A stretch of 64,000 bases of DNA from Pedobacter mucosus (GCF_022200785.1 NZ_CP087585.1:2418001-2482000); one strand, 5' to 3'; counted from the stretch's first letter, positions 44,504 through 54,752 are shown. Made by a program: numbers and translations. The notes: generated by a model not told the origin, from the letters alone.

Positions 44504-44996
44504 GTTGATATTAGTTTTAATAGGTTTGATAGGATGTATAGTAATGTTGCTTATTAAATGCAGACAAGGCCTTAAAATGGCGCATCATATCTACAACACC
44601 GTTTTAACATAATCATAATCTTGATTTTTGGAAGTTAATTACTTTACAAAAAGCTTATTGATTCGTTTTCTTTAATGCGCTTGTTTCTAACCAATTTTGA
44701 ATAATCAGCTATTTATTTACAAGCTATCATCAGAACCAATCTTAATGGAAATGGTTTGAATTATTCAGGGTTTTTTAAGTGCATATTATCATATAGAAGG
44801 GAAGTGAAAAACTATGACAGGTTGCAGTTTAGTATGTTCAAAACAACGATGGTAAAAAACGAGTTTAGCATATTATTAATTAACAATTTCTACGTTTTCA
44901 GAAACAATTAGCATTTTCTCAAAGGATACTAACACTGTTATTAAAGAGAAGATATTTTTTATTTGAAAGCTTATAAACATCTATAATCCAGTCAAT
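44504..44996. other. Divergent intergenic region before YciE and DUF6766
   Basis: 493 bp between divergent stress genes. A near -7 match (TTTATTTG, one mismatch) lies about 33 bp before the DUF6766 start. No hairpin, palindrome or ORF stands out. Confidence 0.4.
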
Positions 44997-45671
44997 ATGA
45001 ACAGCAGCAAAAAAAACCAAAAAACATGGCTATTTCGTAACAGCCTTTCCGTTTTTTTTATTTCCATCTTCCTACTTACTTTGGTTGCCCAAGCGCTTAC
45101 CGGATGGAAGGAGCACAATAGTGAGCTGGAAGATTTTGGAGCAAGTTCGATATCGCTTGGTACATATCTTCAAAGCGGGCACTTTATATCGGCTACTTTT
45201 GAAAATTTTGAAAGTGAGTTTTTACAGATGTCTCTATACGTATTGTTGACCATCTCACTGAGGCAAATTGGTTCTGCAGAGTCAAAGAAAGTAGATGAAG
45301 AGGAGGAAGTTGACCGAGTGCCAAAACCATCATCAGATGCACCATGGCCCGTGAGGAAAGGTGGCTGGATCCTTAAAGTTTATTCTAATTCTCTTTCAAT
45401 TGTTTTTGGTTTGCTTTTTTTAATCAGCTGGGTCTTGCATTTTTATGGAAGCTGGCAAAATAACAACATCGAGCTTGGCTTAAAAGGAAAACCGCTAGAA
45501 AGTATGTCTAGTTATATTGTAGGTGCTAATTTTTGGTTTGAAACTTTTCAGAACTGGCAGAGCGAGTTCCTTTCGGTTGCTTCCATTGTAATTTTAACCA
45601 TTTTTCTAAGGCAAAAGGGCTCACCAGAATCGAAGCCTGTAGATGCACCAAATATGGAAACTGGCAAATAA
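44997..45671 (+). CDS. DUF6766-family membrane protein with an internal duplication
   Basis: 224 aa with four membrane segments in two similar halves (about 8-95 and 118-212). Each half runs: a hydrophobic segment, WxxHNxELxxxG or WQNNNIELGLKG, a short loop, FxxTFENFESEF or FETFQNWQSEF, a second hydrophobic segment and an end LRQxGSxESK. Half 1 ends LRQIGSAESK and half 2 LRQKGSPESK, so the gene arose by duplication. The function is unknown. It lies in a stress gene group opposite YciE-catalase. Confidence 0.8.
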   Translation: MNSSKKNQKTWLFRNSLSVFFISIFLLTLVAQALTGWKEHNSELEDFGASSISLGTYLQSGHFISATFENFESEFLQMSLYVLLTISLRQIGSAESKKVDEEEEVDRVPKPSSDAPWPVRKGGWILKVYSNSLSIVFGLLFLISWVLHFYGSWQNNNIELGLKGKPLESMSSYIVGANFWFETFQNWQSEFLSVASIVILTIFLRQKGSPESKPVDAPNMETGK

Positions 45672-45847
45672 TATTTATAGCTATGAGGGATAAGGGTCTG
45701 ATACATGCATCTGCGAAAATGCTCAAGGAAGTAAACGTTAAGTTTTTATTAAAATTAGTCAAAACATAAGTCAGTTGAGTCAACTGCTATCACAAATAAT
45801 AAAGACTCCATTCAAACTTTAGCAATAAATAACTGTTTTTAGCCAAT

Positions 45848-46348
45848 ATGGAAAATTTAGATCAGCTTTTGATTCCGGCCGCTAGAAAAGGTGAAATAGA
45901 AGTATTACAGGAACTTATCCGTCGTAATGTAAACATAAATGTACGGGATGAAAAAGGGTATACGCCTTTGATTATCGCTTGCTATAACAATCAGCTTGAA
46001 GCAGCAAGGTTATTACTTTCAGCCGGAGCAGATATAAATGGAGCGGATTCTGGTGGCAATACTGCACTTATGGGCGCAAGCTTTAAGGGTTATACGGAGA
46101 TTGTAAAACTGCTAATCGCTAATAAAGCAAATCTTAATCTTCAGCACGGCAATGGTGGTACTGCACTTATGTTTGCAAGTATGTTTGGGAGAAATGATGT
46201 ATTAAGCCTATTGCTCGCTAGTGGTGCGGATACAAAACTTCTTGACATTCGCGGTCAATCGGCAACAGATTTAGCTACCATTCAAGGAAACGCAGAAGGC
46301 CTTAAGCTGTTAAATCCTATAACTAGTCATTTATCGCAAGGCGGATAA
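45848..46348 (+). CDS. Ankyrin-repeat protein
   Basis: 166 aa of four or so ankyrin repeats (GYTPLIIACYNNQLEAARLLLSAGADIN, GNTALMGASFKGYTEIVKLLIANKANLN, GTALMFASMFGRNDVLSLLLASGADT) with a capping helix at each end and no signal peptide. Such proteins bind partners. Ankyrin genes near catalases are known in other bacteria (AnkB with a catalase in Pseudomonas), which fits this island. It follows DUF6766 by 176 bp in the same direction. Confidence 0.87.
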   Translation: MENLDQLLIPAARKGEIEVLQELIRRNVNINVRDEKGYTPLIIACYNNQLEAARLLLSAGADINGADSGGNTALMGASFKGYTEIVKLLIANKANLNLQHGNGGTALMFASMFGRNDVLSLLLASGADTKLLDIRGQSATDLATIQGNAEGLKLLNPITSHLSQGG

Positions 46349-46647
46349 TGATGCATATAGCACTATTATTTGTAAGAAAGATATTTGCTTATATTCATCC
46401 AAGAGTTCAGATCATTGAACGAATTCTACAAATCTTATAAACTTCTAATTTAATATTGTAAGAAATAATAAGCGGAATACAAAATTTGTTCTTCAGACTA
46501 ATTTATTATAGATCAAGTTATTTCAATATTACCTTGTAATAAATGCTTCCCTTTTGCAACCTATTAAAACATAAATATTACACATTTTATACAAGTTTTA
46601 AATATTTCCTACGTTAGAGCTGTAAGTTGTTTTAAGCATATCATAGA
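46349..46647. other. Intergenic region before a small hypothetical gene
   Basis: About 300 bp, very A+T-rich, with no promoter match, hairpin or ORF that I could support. Confidence 0.35.
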
Positions 46648-46878
46648 ATGAATTATAAAATTAAACTCACCGACGGTAACACGCAGATTATTCAAATATT
46701 CGCAACAACATTTAAAAAACTTAACGTTTGGAAACTTGCTTTCGAGAACGGAACAGAAATTATGCTTTATAAAGTTGGTACCGAATGGCTACAAAGAACA
46801 GAAGATTATTTAGAGCAATGTTATGTGCTATCCATCGGATCTTATATTGATAAAATGGAGTTAGAATTAGAAAATTAA
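46648..46878 (+). CDS. Hypothetical protein, 76 aa
   Basis: A small soluble protein with alternating strand-like patterns (MNYKIKLTDGNTQIIQIFATTFKKLNVWKLAFENGTEIMLYKVG) that suggest a compact beta fold. I know no family for it. Codon use and a start after a plausible leader make it a probable gene. It converges on the third PAS kinase. Confidence 0.5.
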   Translation: MNYKIKLTDGNTQIIQIFATTFKKLNVWKLAFENGTEIMLYKVGTEWLQRTEDYLEQCYVLSIGSYIDKMELELEN

Positions 46879-46962
46879 TCGTTATTAAGAAAGCTCAATT
46901 TAGAATAGCATCTATTTTTTACTAGATGGTTCTATAACTATTTATTTTCTTATCATATTTAA

Positions 46963-49014
46963 TTAATCAATTGGCAAGGTAAACCAAAAAGTAGATCCTT
47001 TGCCTAGTTCACTTGTAGCACCAATTTGTCCCTTATGTTTTCTTATTATTTCGCCACTAATATACAATCCAAGCCCAAGGCCTGAGTATTTGCTTCCAGT
47101 CTCGTCGACCCTAAAATATCGATCAAACAAGTGCGGCAGGTCGTCTGCGGCAATACCCTGACCTTTATCAGTAACCGATACCTTTGCTGTATGGTTAACA
47201 TTCTCAATTGTAATTAAGATTTTTTTTGATTCAGGAGCGTATTTTATTGCATTAATTATAAAATTGACGATTACTTGGTCTATTCTCAAAGCATCTGCAT
47301 AAACTGTTAATGCTAAATTCCCTTCGGTTTTAATAAAATAAATTCCCTCTAAACGAATATCAGCACAACAATCTTCAATTAAATTAAACAAATTAACATG
47401 GGTTTTATTCAAGTGAATCTGTCCATTATTGAATTGGGTAACATTTAATAAATCTTTTATTAACAAGTTCACCTTATTTAAGCTTTTACTAGCTTGTTCA
47501 ATTAACACAGGAAACCTATCAGATAAAGGATTATCTTTCAACCGACTTAAGAGCTGGATTGAGGCAGTAAGTGCAGTTATAGGAGTTTTAAGTTCATGAC
47601 TAGCAACACTGATAAAGTCATCTTTTTGCTGCATAAGCATTCTTTGATCATTTATATCTGTACAAGTTCCAAACCATTTTGCGATTATCCCATCAGAATT
47701 ATAAAAAGGAGCTGCCCGTCCTAAAACCCAAATGTATTTTCCACTTTTACTGCGTAACCTAAATTCAATCTCGTAAAGCGCTCCGGTCTTAATAGAATGA
47801 TTCCAGGTTTTTAATTCCCGCTCTTGGTCATCTGGATGCAGCAGCTGGTTCCAACCTATCCCCTTTAATTGCTTTAAATCAGTTCCGGTAAAGTCATACC
47901 ATCTTTGATTATAATATTCATTAATGCCATCCCCATCAGTAATCCAGATCATTTGAATTACCATATTGGTAACCTGCCTGAATTTCATTTCATTTTCTTC
48001 AATTTTTTTTCTGGCATTTACCTGCTCTGTTACCTCATTACAAATTACCATAACTCCGGTAATCAACCCAGCAATATCTCTAATCGGCTCATAAACAAAA
48101 TTAATCCAGGTATTTTCTATAATACCATTACGTATTAATTTTACTGGCAATTCATTTGCTATATGCGTTTTTCCACTAGTTAATACGGTAGACAATAAGT
48201 ACTCAAAACCTTGATCACTTGCTTCTGGAAGTGCTTCAAATAATGGTTTATTTTGTACTTGCTCAGCTGTTCGATCCCAAAATTCAAGCACCTTATTGTT
48301 AAAAACCTCTATTACAAATTTAGGTCCTCTAAAAATGGCAATGGCTACGGGCGCCTGCTCAATAATACTTCTAAATTTTTCTTCTTGTGCCCTAACATGA
48401 TAATAAGCTTTAGCTAACAAACTTTGCGCTTTAATGAGTTCTTCATTGTTAGAATACAAGTTTTCATTATTTGCCTTTGCTACTTTTGTATTGGTTATTT
48501 CTTTTTGCAAGGCCATTACTTTTTCTGTAGTTTCATGGCAAATCACAAGCACTCCTCCTATTTCACCAGTTTCATCTTTAACCTGGCTATAGCTAAATGT
48601 CCAGTACACATCTTCAATCTGTCCGTTGCGGTAAATTGGCATAAGCCGGTCTTCATCCCAGGTAGATTCACCACTGGAAAAAACCTTATCAATCATGGGT
48701 TTTATTTCAGACCAAATCTCCGGCCAACATTCACTACCCATTTGTCCTAAAGCTTTTGGATGTTTCCCGTGTTTTCCCATACTTGGTCTATAAGCATCAT
48801 TATAGAATTGAATTAATTCAGTTCCCCACCATAAAAACATTGGAAATCTGGATTTCAATACTATACTCAATGTTGTAAGTAAACTTTGTGACCATGTTCT
48901 TGGGTGCCCCAATGCGGTATCTGACCAATTAAAGGAACGGGTTAATACACCCATTTCGCCACCGTCTTGAAGATATTGAAGATAAGTAGAGGTGAGTTTT
49001 CCGTTTTCGTACAT
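46963..49014 (-). CDS. PAS-domain sensor histidine kinase
   Basis: A 683-aa cytoplasmic kinase: an N-terminal PAS-like module (about 20-165, WSDTALGHPRTWSQSL...RFPMFLWWGTELIQFYNDAY, a type frequent before PAS kinases), a coiled coil (about 165-215), PAS 2 (about 215-330), PAS 3 (about 335-455), HisKA with H473 in VASHELKTPITAL, and an ATPase domain (NFIINAIKYAP, LGLGLYISGE). It has no receiver partner nearby, so it is an orphan kinase like the one at 36012. Confidence 0.87.
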   Translation of the reverse strand: MYENGKLTSTYLQYLQDGGEMGVLTRSFNWSDTALGHPRTWSQSLLTTLSIVLKSRFPMFLWWGTELIQFYNDAYRPSMGKHGKHPKALGQMGSECWPEIWSEIKPMIDKVFSSGESTWDEDRLMPIYRNGQIEDVYWTFSYSQVKDETGEIGGVLVICHETTEKVMALQKEITNTKVAKANNENLYSNNEELIKAQSLLAKAYYHVRAQEEKFRSIIEQAPVAIAIFRGPKFVIEVFNNKVLEFWDRTAEQVQNKPLFEALPEASDQGFEYLLSTVLTSGKTHIANELPVKLIRNGIIENTWINFVYEPIRDIAGLITGVMVICNEVTEQVNARKKIEENEMKFRQVTNMVIQMIWITDGDGINEYYNQRWYDFTGTDLKQLKGIGWNQLLHPDDQERELKTWNHSIKTGALYEIEFRLRSKSGKYIWVLGRAAPFYNSDGIIAKWFGTCTDINDQRMLMQQKDDFISVASHELKTPITALTASIQLLSRLKDNPLSDRFPVLIEQASKSLNKVNLLIKDLLNVTQFNNGQIHLNKTHVNLFNLIEDCCADIRLEGIYFIKTEGNLALTVYADALRIDQVIVNFIINAIKYAPESKKILITIENVNHTAKVSVTDKGQGIAADDLPHLFDRYFRVDETGSKYSGLGLGLYISGEIIRKHKGQIGATSELGKGSTFWFTLPID

Positions 49015-49956
49015 TATAATGGTTTGGTGTTTTAAAGCGGCTTAAAAACTGAAAAAGGCGAATAATTTTTTCTATACCCATACCTTTCGTAAATATCAAA
49101 AGGTAGCATTAATTTTAAAACCATCCTAAAACATTAACAAATGTTACCAGTATCGAGTATTATTACTTATACTGATTCCGTCTTTTTTCAAAATTAAGAC
49201 GTAGTTAATTAAGATAGCTACAATGAAACAACGTTGAAGAGGAAATACCTATATTTAGAACACAAATTCTAAATATCAAAATTTGCAATTACAATATTAG
49301 TCAGGTAAGAGAATACGATCACCGATCATTGGCCCTATTACCTAATTAGCACGCTCAATTAATAAACCTTTCCTAGTTCTTGATGGCTGTGTCCATGTCT
49401 TTAACCTATTATGAAAAATGATCTCCTCATAACCCATCAAAACGGATTTTCTTATTTACAAAGGAACTTTCTGAATTCAATACTTCTTAAGGAATAAATG
49501 TAAAAGTAATTTAAAAAATTAATAGAGACAACCGTCTCAAAAAACGAAAAAATGTATAGACTGCTAACATTTTTAAAAAGCGAGTAATTAAAACCATTGT
49601 GAAACAAATAAAAATAGAGGTTATAATATTTACGTCAACTCTTTGTTTTAATAGCTATCCTTATTGTATTAAGATGTAGGGTAAAGCCTTTTATTTAGCT
49701 ACTTATATTCATATACTATGGCAACGGCAAAGGAAAGTTATTGTAGCATTGGAGAACCGACAAAAGTTATTTGGGTTATTCAACTTACCTAATATTCGTA
49801 ATATCTCAAATAATAGTACGGATATGCTATCCAGCTATATCCGTATACTTAACCAAATAAAATGGTGGCTTCTAAATCACCGATCGTAAATTATTTGAAT
49901 TTATAAATTTTTAATTTCGCTAATTATCTATTATTCAATTATCAAAGAGCGTGATA
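49015..49956. other. Long gene-free region before the starch locus
   Basis: 942 bp without a credible coding frame on either strand; the longest candidate, a 24-codon frame near 49719, has no support. At 49525-49538 a GAGAC-AACC-GTCTC hairpin overlaps a 19-nt word that recurs at 61363. The gap may be a scar of a lost element; I cannot name it. Confidence 0.4.
49530..49548. repeat. 19-nt repeat, copy 1
   Basis: AACCGTCTCAAAAAACGAA is identical to 61363-61381. Here it forms the right part of a GAGAC-AACC-GTCTC hairpin. Both copies lie in gene-poor gaps. It may be an end remnant of an insertion element, but no transposase trace is present. Confidence 0.45.
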
Positions 49957-51801
49957 CTATTGAGTATTATTTAATTCGAGAATGTATTCTCCTTTTGCAG
50001 GGATTGAAATCGGTGAGTTTAATAGAAATTGTTTGGCAGTGATTACATCGTTACCTGATTTAAATTTACCGGTGACATCTGTAAATCTATCCATTGATAC
50101 CTCCTGATCTTTCAATGAACTATTTAGAATTACTAATACTGTCTTATCATCTTTAATTCGGCCAAAAACATAGATTCCATTTTTAGGCGCATAATGGATT
50201 AATTTTCCATTTGTTATTGCAATATTGTTTTTACGCCACTTTAAAAGTTTCTGAAGATATTCCCAGGCCTCATTTTGGATTTCACTGCGCCCTGCTTTTG
50301 TAAATTCATCTTTTTTATCACCTGGCCATCCTCCCGGAAAATCTACCCGTAAACGCCCATCTCCATCTTCTTTAGTTCCAACCATTAATACTTCTGTGCC
50401 ATAATAAAGTTGAGGTATACCACGCATCGTTAATAAAAAGGCAAGTCCTTGTTTGTACCTTTTCAAATCAGTGTCTTCTTTTCTGCTAAATCGACCAAGA
50501 TCATGATTATCTAAAAAGGTTAAAACATTGTATGGATCCGCATATATAAAATCTTGTGCAATATCTTCAAATATGTCTCCTAAGTAACCATTATCAGTTG
50601 CGCCATCAAATGCTTTTTGCATCGCAAATGTTAAAGAAAAATCCATTGGGGTTTTTAAATGAGAATTTACTTTACTTAGGGGAGAATTACCTTGCCACCA
50701 TGCAGGTGAAGTAGCTTTATTATACCATGTTTCACCAACAATATTAAAATTAGGGTACTCTTCATAAACTTCCTTATTCCAGCGGGCAAGAAAATCGAAA
50801 TCCATGTACGAGTAAGTATCCTGTCTGATTCCGTCTATTCTTGCATATTCAATCCACCAAATGCTATTTTGAATTAGATATGTTGCCAAGTGTGGGTTTT
50901 TTTGATTCAAATCCGGCATGCCACGAGTAAACCAGCCATTTAAAAAGGTGTTTCGCTCCGTTTCTGAAGCATGAACATCCATAACAGAAACAGTTGCATG
51001 GTTGGTTTGAAGGAAAACGCCGTTATTATTAATCCAATCTTTTGATGGCAAATCTCTCATCCACCAATGCGAACTTCCACAATGGTTCAGCACCATATCC
51101 ATTACCATTTTCATGCCCTTATCATGGGTAATTTTGGTTAAATCTTTAAACTCTTCGTTGCTTCCGAAACGCTGATCTGATTTATAAAAATCAGTAATAG
51201 CATAACCATGGTAAGAACCACCCCTCATTTTGTTTTCCTGAATAGGATTAAGCCAAACCGTTGTAATGCCAAGATCTTTCATGTAATCCAATTTTTGCTT
51301 TACGCCTTCATAATCACCACCATGACGGGCATTCGGACTTGACCTATTAACAGATACACTATCCCAGTTATCATTTTCTGGGTTGCCGTTTGCGAAACGA
51401 TCAGGTGTAATTAAATACAAAACATCAGCCGCATTAAAGCCCAATGCGCCGCTATTATCAGTTCTACTTTTTAGCGGATAGCTGTAAACAAATTTCTCTG
51501 CGCCATTGGTAAATGTGATAGGAACATTTCCTGCTTTAGCGTTTTTAGAAACATTAACATACAGAAAAATGTAATTGGGATTTTCAACTTTCGCAGCTTC
51601 TCTTAATGTTACTCCAGCATAATTTAATGTAACTTTTGAATTCCCAATACCAGGCCCATAAACCAGAATTTGAAACTCAGTTTTTTTCATTCCAGTCCAC
51701 CAGTTTGCAGGTTCTACCCGTGTAATAGTTATAGCTGCAAAGGCTTTCGTTATTGTGAAAAATGTGACCAAAAGCAACAGATTAAATGTCTTTCTATACA
51801 T
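49957..51801 (-). CDS. GH13 alpha-glucan hydrolase (neopullulanase/cyclomaltodextrinase type)
   Basis: 614 aa, exported (signal peptide ending near AFAA). Residues about 22-120 are an N-terminal Ig-like domain of the cyclomaltodextrinase type (ITRVEPANWWTGMKKTEFQILVYGPGIG). The GH13 barrel follows: the early motif VMDMVLNHCG, nucleophile Asp in DGIRQDTYSYMD (about 326), acid Glu in NIVGETW (about 356) and FLDNHD (about 432), then a C-terminal beta domain. It corresponds to SusA of the Bacteroides starch system, a periplasmic enzyme that cuts maltooligosaccharides and pullulan. It lies 35 bp after the other GH13 gene at the end of the starch transcript. Confidence 0.9.
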   Translation of the reverse strand: MYRKTFNLLLLVTFFTITKAFAAITITRVEPANWWTGMKKTEFQILVYGPGIGNSKVTLNYAGVTLREAAKVENPNYIFLYVNVSKNAKAGNVPITFTNGAEKFVYSYPLKSRTDNSGALGFNAADVLYLITPDRFANGNPENDNWDSVSVNRSSPNARHGGDYEGVKQKLDYMKDLGITTVWLNPIQENKMRGGSYHGYAITDFYKSDQRFGSNEEFKDLTKITHDKGMKMVMDMVLNHCGSSHWWMRDLPSKDWINNNGVFLQTNHATVSVMDVHASETERNTFLNGWFTRGMPDLNQKNPHLATYLIQNSIWWIEYARIDGIRQDTYSYMDFDFLARWNKEVYEEYPNFNIVGETWYNKATSPAWWQGNSPLSKVNSHLKTPMDFSLTFAMQKAFDGATDNGYLGDIFEDIAQDFIYADPYNVLTFLDNHDLGRFSRKEDTDLKRYKQGLAFLLTMRGIPQLYYGTEVLMVGTKEDGDGRLRVDFPGGWPGDKKDEFTKAGRSEIQNEAWEYLQKLLKWRKNNIAITNGKLIHYAPKNGIYVFGRIKDDKTVLVILNSSLKDQEVSMDRFTDVTGKFKSGNDVITAKQFLLNSPISIPAKGEYILELNNTQ

Positions 51802-51836
51802 AGCAATTTGTTTAGTTCTCTTATAAAAATTAATTA

Positions 51837-53198
51837 TTATTTCTTTAATACAATGTATTGATAAGGTTGGAGCGTTACTTCGTTTTTGATTGTTGTTTTA
51901 GTTCCAACAAATGCATCTTTCCATTTGGTACTTTCCAAAATTGCAGGTAAACTATAAACAACAGATTTATTACGCAAATTAGATAGAACGAGTACTTTAT
52001 CGCTTCCGGCTTCTTTTGTGAAAACGCAAACATCATCGCTACTATATGAATTCATGATTCCTCTTCTTACGGCAGTATTTTTATTACGGAACGCTATTAT
52101 TTTTTTATATTCAGCAGTGACATCCTGATTGCTTTCTCCAAGGCTCCATTCAATTTTTCTGCCTGTAAAAGGAAAGGTTAAACGATAAGGAGTCGCGATT
52201 TCCTGACCATTATAAATCATTGGAATTCCTTTCATGTAAGCAATCACAACAAAAGCTGCCATTGAACCTTTTTTACCACCGAATAGATCAAGTGGCGTTC
52301 CATCAGAACTATTTACATCGTGATTAGTTAAATACCTGACAACAGCCTGCCCTTCAGAAGCACCTTTATAATCACGTTCATTCAATGCATCTATAGATTT
52401 GACAGATTTATTCTTGCTGTAAATATTTTTTAGATTACCAAAGTAATTAAAGCCAAAAAAGTAGTCGAATCCTGCGCTGTAATATTTCGGACTTCCACCT
52501 TCAGCAAGCATTAATAACTTATGTGTTTTAATGGTTTGCATACTATCAATTACCTGTTTCCAAAAATCTATCGGCGGTCCATCGGCATAATCACAACGGA
52601 AACCATCAATATTTGCCTTATAAACCCACGATTTCATAGAGCGAATGAGCGATTGCCTTAAGGTTTCATTCTTAAAGTTTAACTGGGCAACATCACGCCA
52701 GGTTTCCGGATACTTAATATTCCCTACACTATCTTGAACATACCAATCTTTATTAGCAATCCATGGATGATCCCATGAAGTGTGATTGGCAACAATATCT
52801 AGCATTACAGAAATTTTTCGTTGATGAGCACCATCTACAAGCTTCCGCAGATCATCCAAAGTCCCAAATTCCTTACCTACAGCATCGTAGTCCCTTGTTG
52901 CATACGGCGAGTTTGTTGCCTTAAGTACGCCAACTGGGAAAATCGGCATCAGGTAAATTACATTAATGCCTAATGCTTTTATCGAATCTAGCCGGGCTGT
53001 AACGCCTGCAAAATTTCCTTCTTTACTAAATGAACGGGTATTTACCTGATAAAGCATTACATCCCGCCTATCGGGTACACTCTTAAATGGTTTGCCATAT
53101 TGTGCCGGGTAAACGTAGCGATCTTGGGCCTGGACTGTTACAGAATGAAACAGGCAACAAAGGGTTGCGATAAAGAGCATCGGAAAGACTTTTTTCAT
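51837..53198 (-). CDS. GH13 alpha-amylase
   Basis: 453 aa, exported (signal ending near VQAQ). GH13 motifs: MLDIVANHTSWDHPW, nucleophile Asp in IDGFRCDYADGP (about 199), acid Glu in LMLAEGG (about 231) and YLTNHDVNS (about 292). There is no lipobox Cys, so it seems periplasmic rather than surface-tethered as SusG is. It hydrolyses alpha-1,4-glucan. It lies 81 bp after susD, where other starch loci have susE and susF. Confidence 0.9.
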   Translation of the reverse strand: MKKVFPMLFIATLCCLFHSVTVQAQDRYVYPAQYGKPFKSVPDRRDVMLYQVNTRSFSKEGNFAGVTARLDSIKALGINVIYLMPIFPVGVLKATNSPYATRDYDAVGKEFGTLDDLRKLVDGAHQRKISVMLDIVANHTSWDHPWIANKDWYVQDSVGNIKYPETWRDVAQLNFKNETLRQSLIRSMKSWVYKANIDGFRCDYADGPPIDFWKQVIDSMQTIKTHKLLMLAEGGSPKYYSAGFDYFFGFNYFGNLKNIYSKNKSVKSIDALNERDYKGASEGQAVVRYLTNHDVNSSDGTPLDLFGGKKGSMAAFVVIAYMKGIPMIYNGQEIATPYRLTFPFTGRKIEWSLGESNQDVTAEYKKIIAFRNKNTAVRRGIMNSYSSDDVCVFTKEAGSDKVLVLSNLRNKSVVYSLPAILESTKWKDAFVGTKTTIKNEVTLQPYQYIVLKK

Positions 53199-53279
53199 TT
53201 TTTAAATTTTAAATTTATGCTTATTAAATTAGGTTGAGGCATTATTAAGTTTGATAGTTTACTTGAATGTTTTTTGATG

Positions 53280-54752
53280 TTAATATCCTGGATTCTGTTT
53301 AAGATTTGGGTTTGCATTCATTGCTGCAGTTGGAATTGGAAAAAGCTGCCAATGCGAATCTACTGCCGGAACCAGTCCATGCGCAAGTGTAAAAGTTCCA
53401 AATCGGATCATATCCTGTCTTCTATGGCCTTCCCAGTTTAATTCAAAACCACGTTCATCATATATGTTTTCTAAAGTCGGATTGGCGGCTAGCGCTGGTA
53501 ATCCGGCTCTAACCCTAACCTGATCAATAAATGGTTTGGCTGCAGCAGCATTACCTAGCCGAACATTACATTCGGCAATCATTAACAGCACATCTGCATA
53601 TCTATAAATTGGAAAATCATTAGAGCTTCCGCTACCATCATTAGGTGCTACTGGATAAAACTTCACACCTCTAATTCCTTCTGTTATACCTGCACCTGGG
53701 TTAATTAATGAGGATACTTTGGGCGTATAAGTTACTCCTCCAGGCTGTGGGCCAATTAAGAATTGTTTTCTTCTAATATCTTCTGCTGCATATTTATTAT
53801 AGGTTTCTTCAGGTACAATTGTGCCATTCCAACCAGAGTAACCAAACATTGCAACGCCATTAGGCCCATTAACACTTCTTAATGCAAGTACATTATTACC
53901 AATAACATTCCTTTTTAACCAAATGGCTAAAATAGTTTCATCATCAGGACAAACATCCCCAAAGAGCTCGAAGTATCTGTTTCCTAAGGGGCTTGAAACA
54001 CTAGCAGTTCCAGGATGTAATGTATATCCGCCTGTTGCAACTTTTGTAGATGCTGCCAAGCATTCTGCCCATTTAGGCGTTCCTATATAAACATTAGCGT
54101 TAAGATATACCTTGGCTAAAAAGGTATAAGCCGCCCACTTATTAAACCTTCCATAAAACACCCCACCTTTGGTTTCAGGCAACAAATCTGCATTCGCAAT
54201 AATTTCACTAACAATCCAGTTATAAATTTGTGCCCTGGTTTGGGTTTTTAGTTGAGCAGTGGTAATGTTGTTATCCGTGTAGAATGGAACATCTCCAAAA
54301 TCATCAATAAGCAGGTAATAAAACCAAGCTCTAAGAATCTTTATTTCTGCTAACTTTGCAGCTGGTGCATTAGCCTTTATTAGCTGATCAACGGCTAGAT
54401 TGGCGAGATATATAGAATTATAGCAGGCATTCCATGTGGTGTTTATCTGACCTAATTTAGGTGTCCATGTTCGGGTATACAAATAGGCGTTTTCTGGTCC
54501 CCAATCTCCGCTTACACGATGAGGAATAACTTGTTCATCTGTAGACATGTTATTGGTATCATAATAACCATTATCTCCACCACCAAATTGCGGCATTCTT
54601 GCATACACACTCGCTAAGGCAATATCAGGACCTTTTGGATCAGCAAAGAATTGATCTGCAGTATATTTATCATAAACATTTTCGTTAACTTTTGTGCAGC
54701 TTTGTACAAACAATCCTGCTGATATTATTAAGACTATTATTATTTTTTTCAT
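53280..54752 (-). CDS. susD: SusD/RagB-family starch-binding lipoprotein
   Basis: 490 aa with lipobox SAGLFVQSC, then TKVNENVYDKYTADQFFADPKGPDIALASVYARM, and the SusD C-terminus (IYDERGFELNWEGHRRQDMIRFGTF, end NPNLKQNPGY). The size is normal, unlike the SusD of the GlcNAc locus. It lies 7 bp after SusC and should bind starch or maltodextrins at the outer-membrane channel; this follows from the GH13 neighbours. Confidence 0.9.
   Translation of the reverse strand: MKKIIIVLIISAGLFVQSCTKVNENVYDKYTADQFFADPKGPDIALASVYARMPQFGGGDNGYYDTNNMSTDEQVIPHRVSGDWGPENAYLYTRTWTPKLGQINTTWNACYNSIYLANLAVDQLIKANAPAAKLAEIKILRAWFYYLLIDDFGDVPFYTDNNITTAQLKTQTRAQIYNWIVSEIIANADLLPETKGGVFYGRFNKWAAYTFLAKVYLNANVYIGTPKWAECLAASTKVATGGYTLHPGTASVSSPLGNRYFELFGDVCPDDETILAIWLKRNVIGNNVLALRSVNGPNGVAMFGYSGWNGTIVPEETYNKYAAEDIRRKQFLIGPQPGGVTYTPKVSSLINPGAGITEGIRGVKFYPVAPNDGSGSSNDFPIYRYADVLLMIAECNVRLGNAAAAKPFIDQVRVRAGLPALAANPTLENIYDERGFELNWEGHRRQDMIRFGTFTLAHGLVPAVDSHWQLFPIPTAAMNANPNLKQNPGY

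Noticed and set aside
49719..49793. Short frame in the large gap
   Set aside because: Only 24 codons with no ribosome site, promoter or known family.
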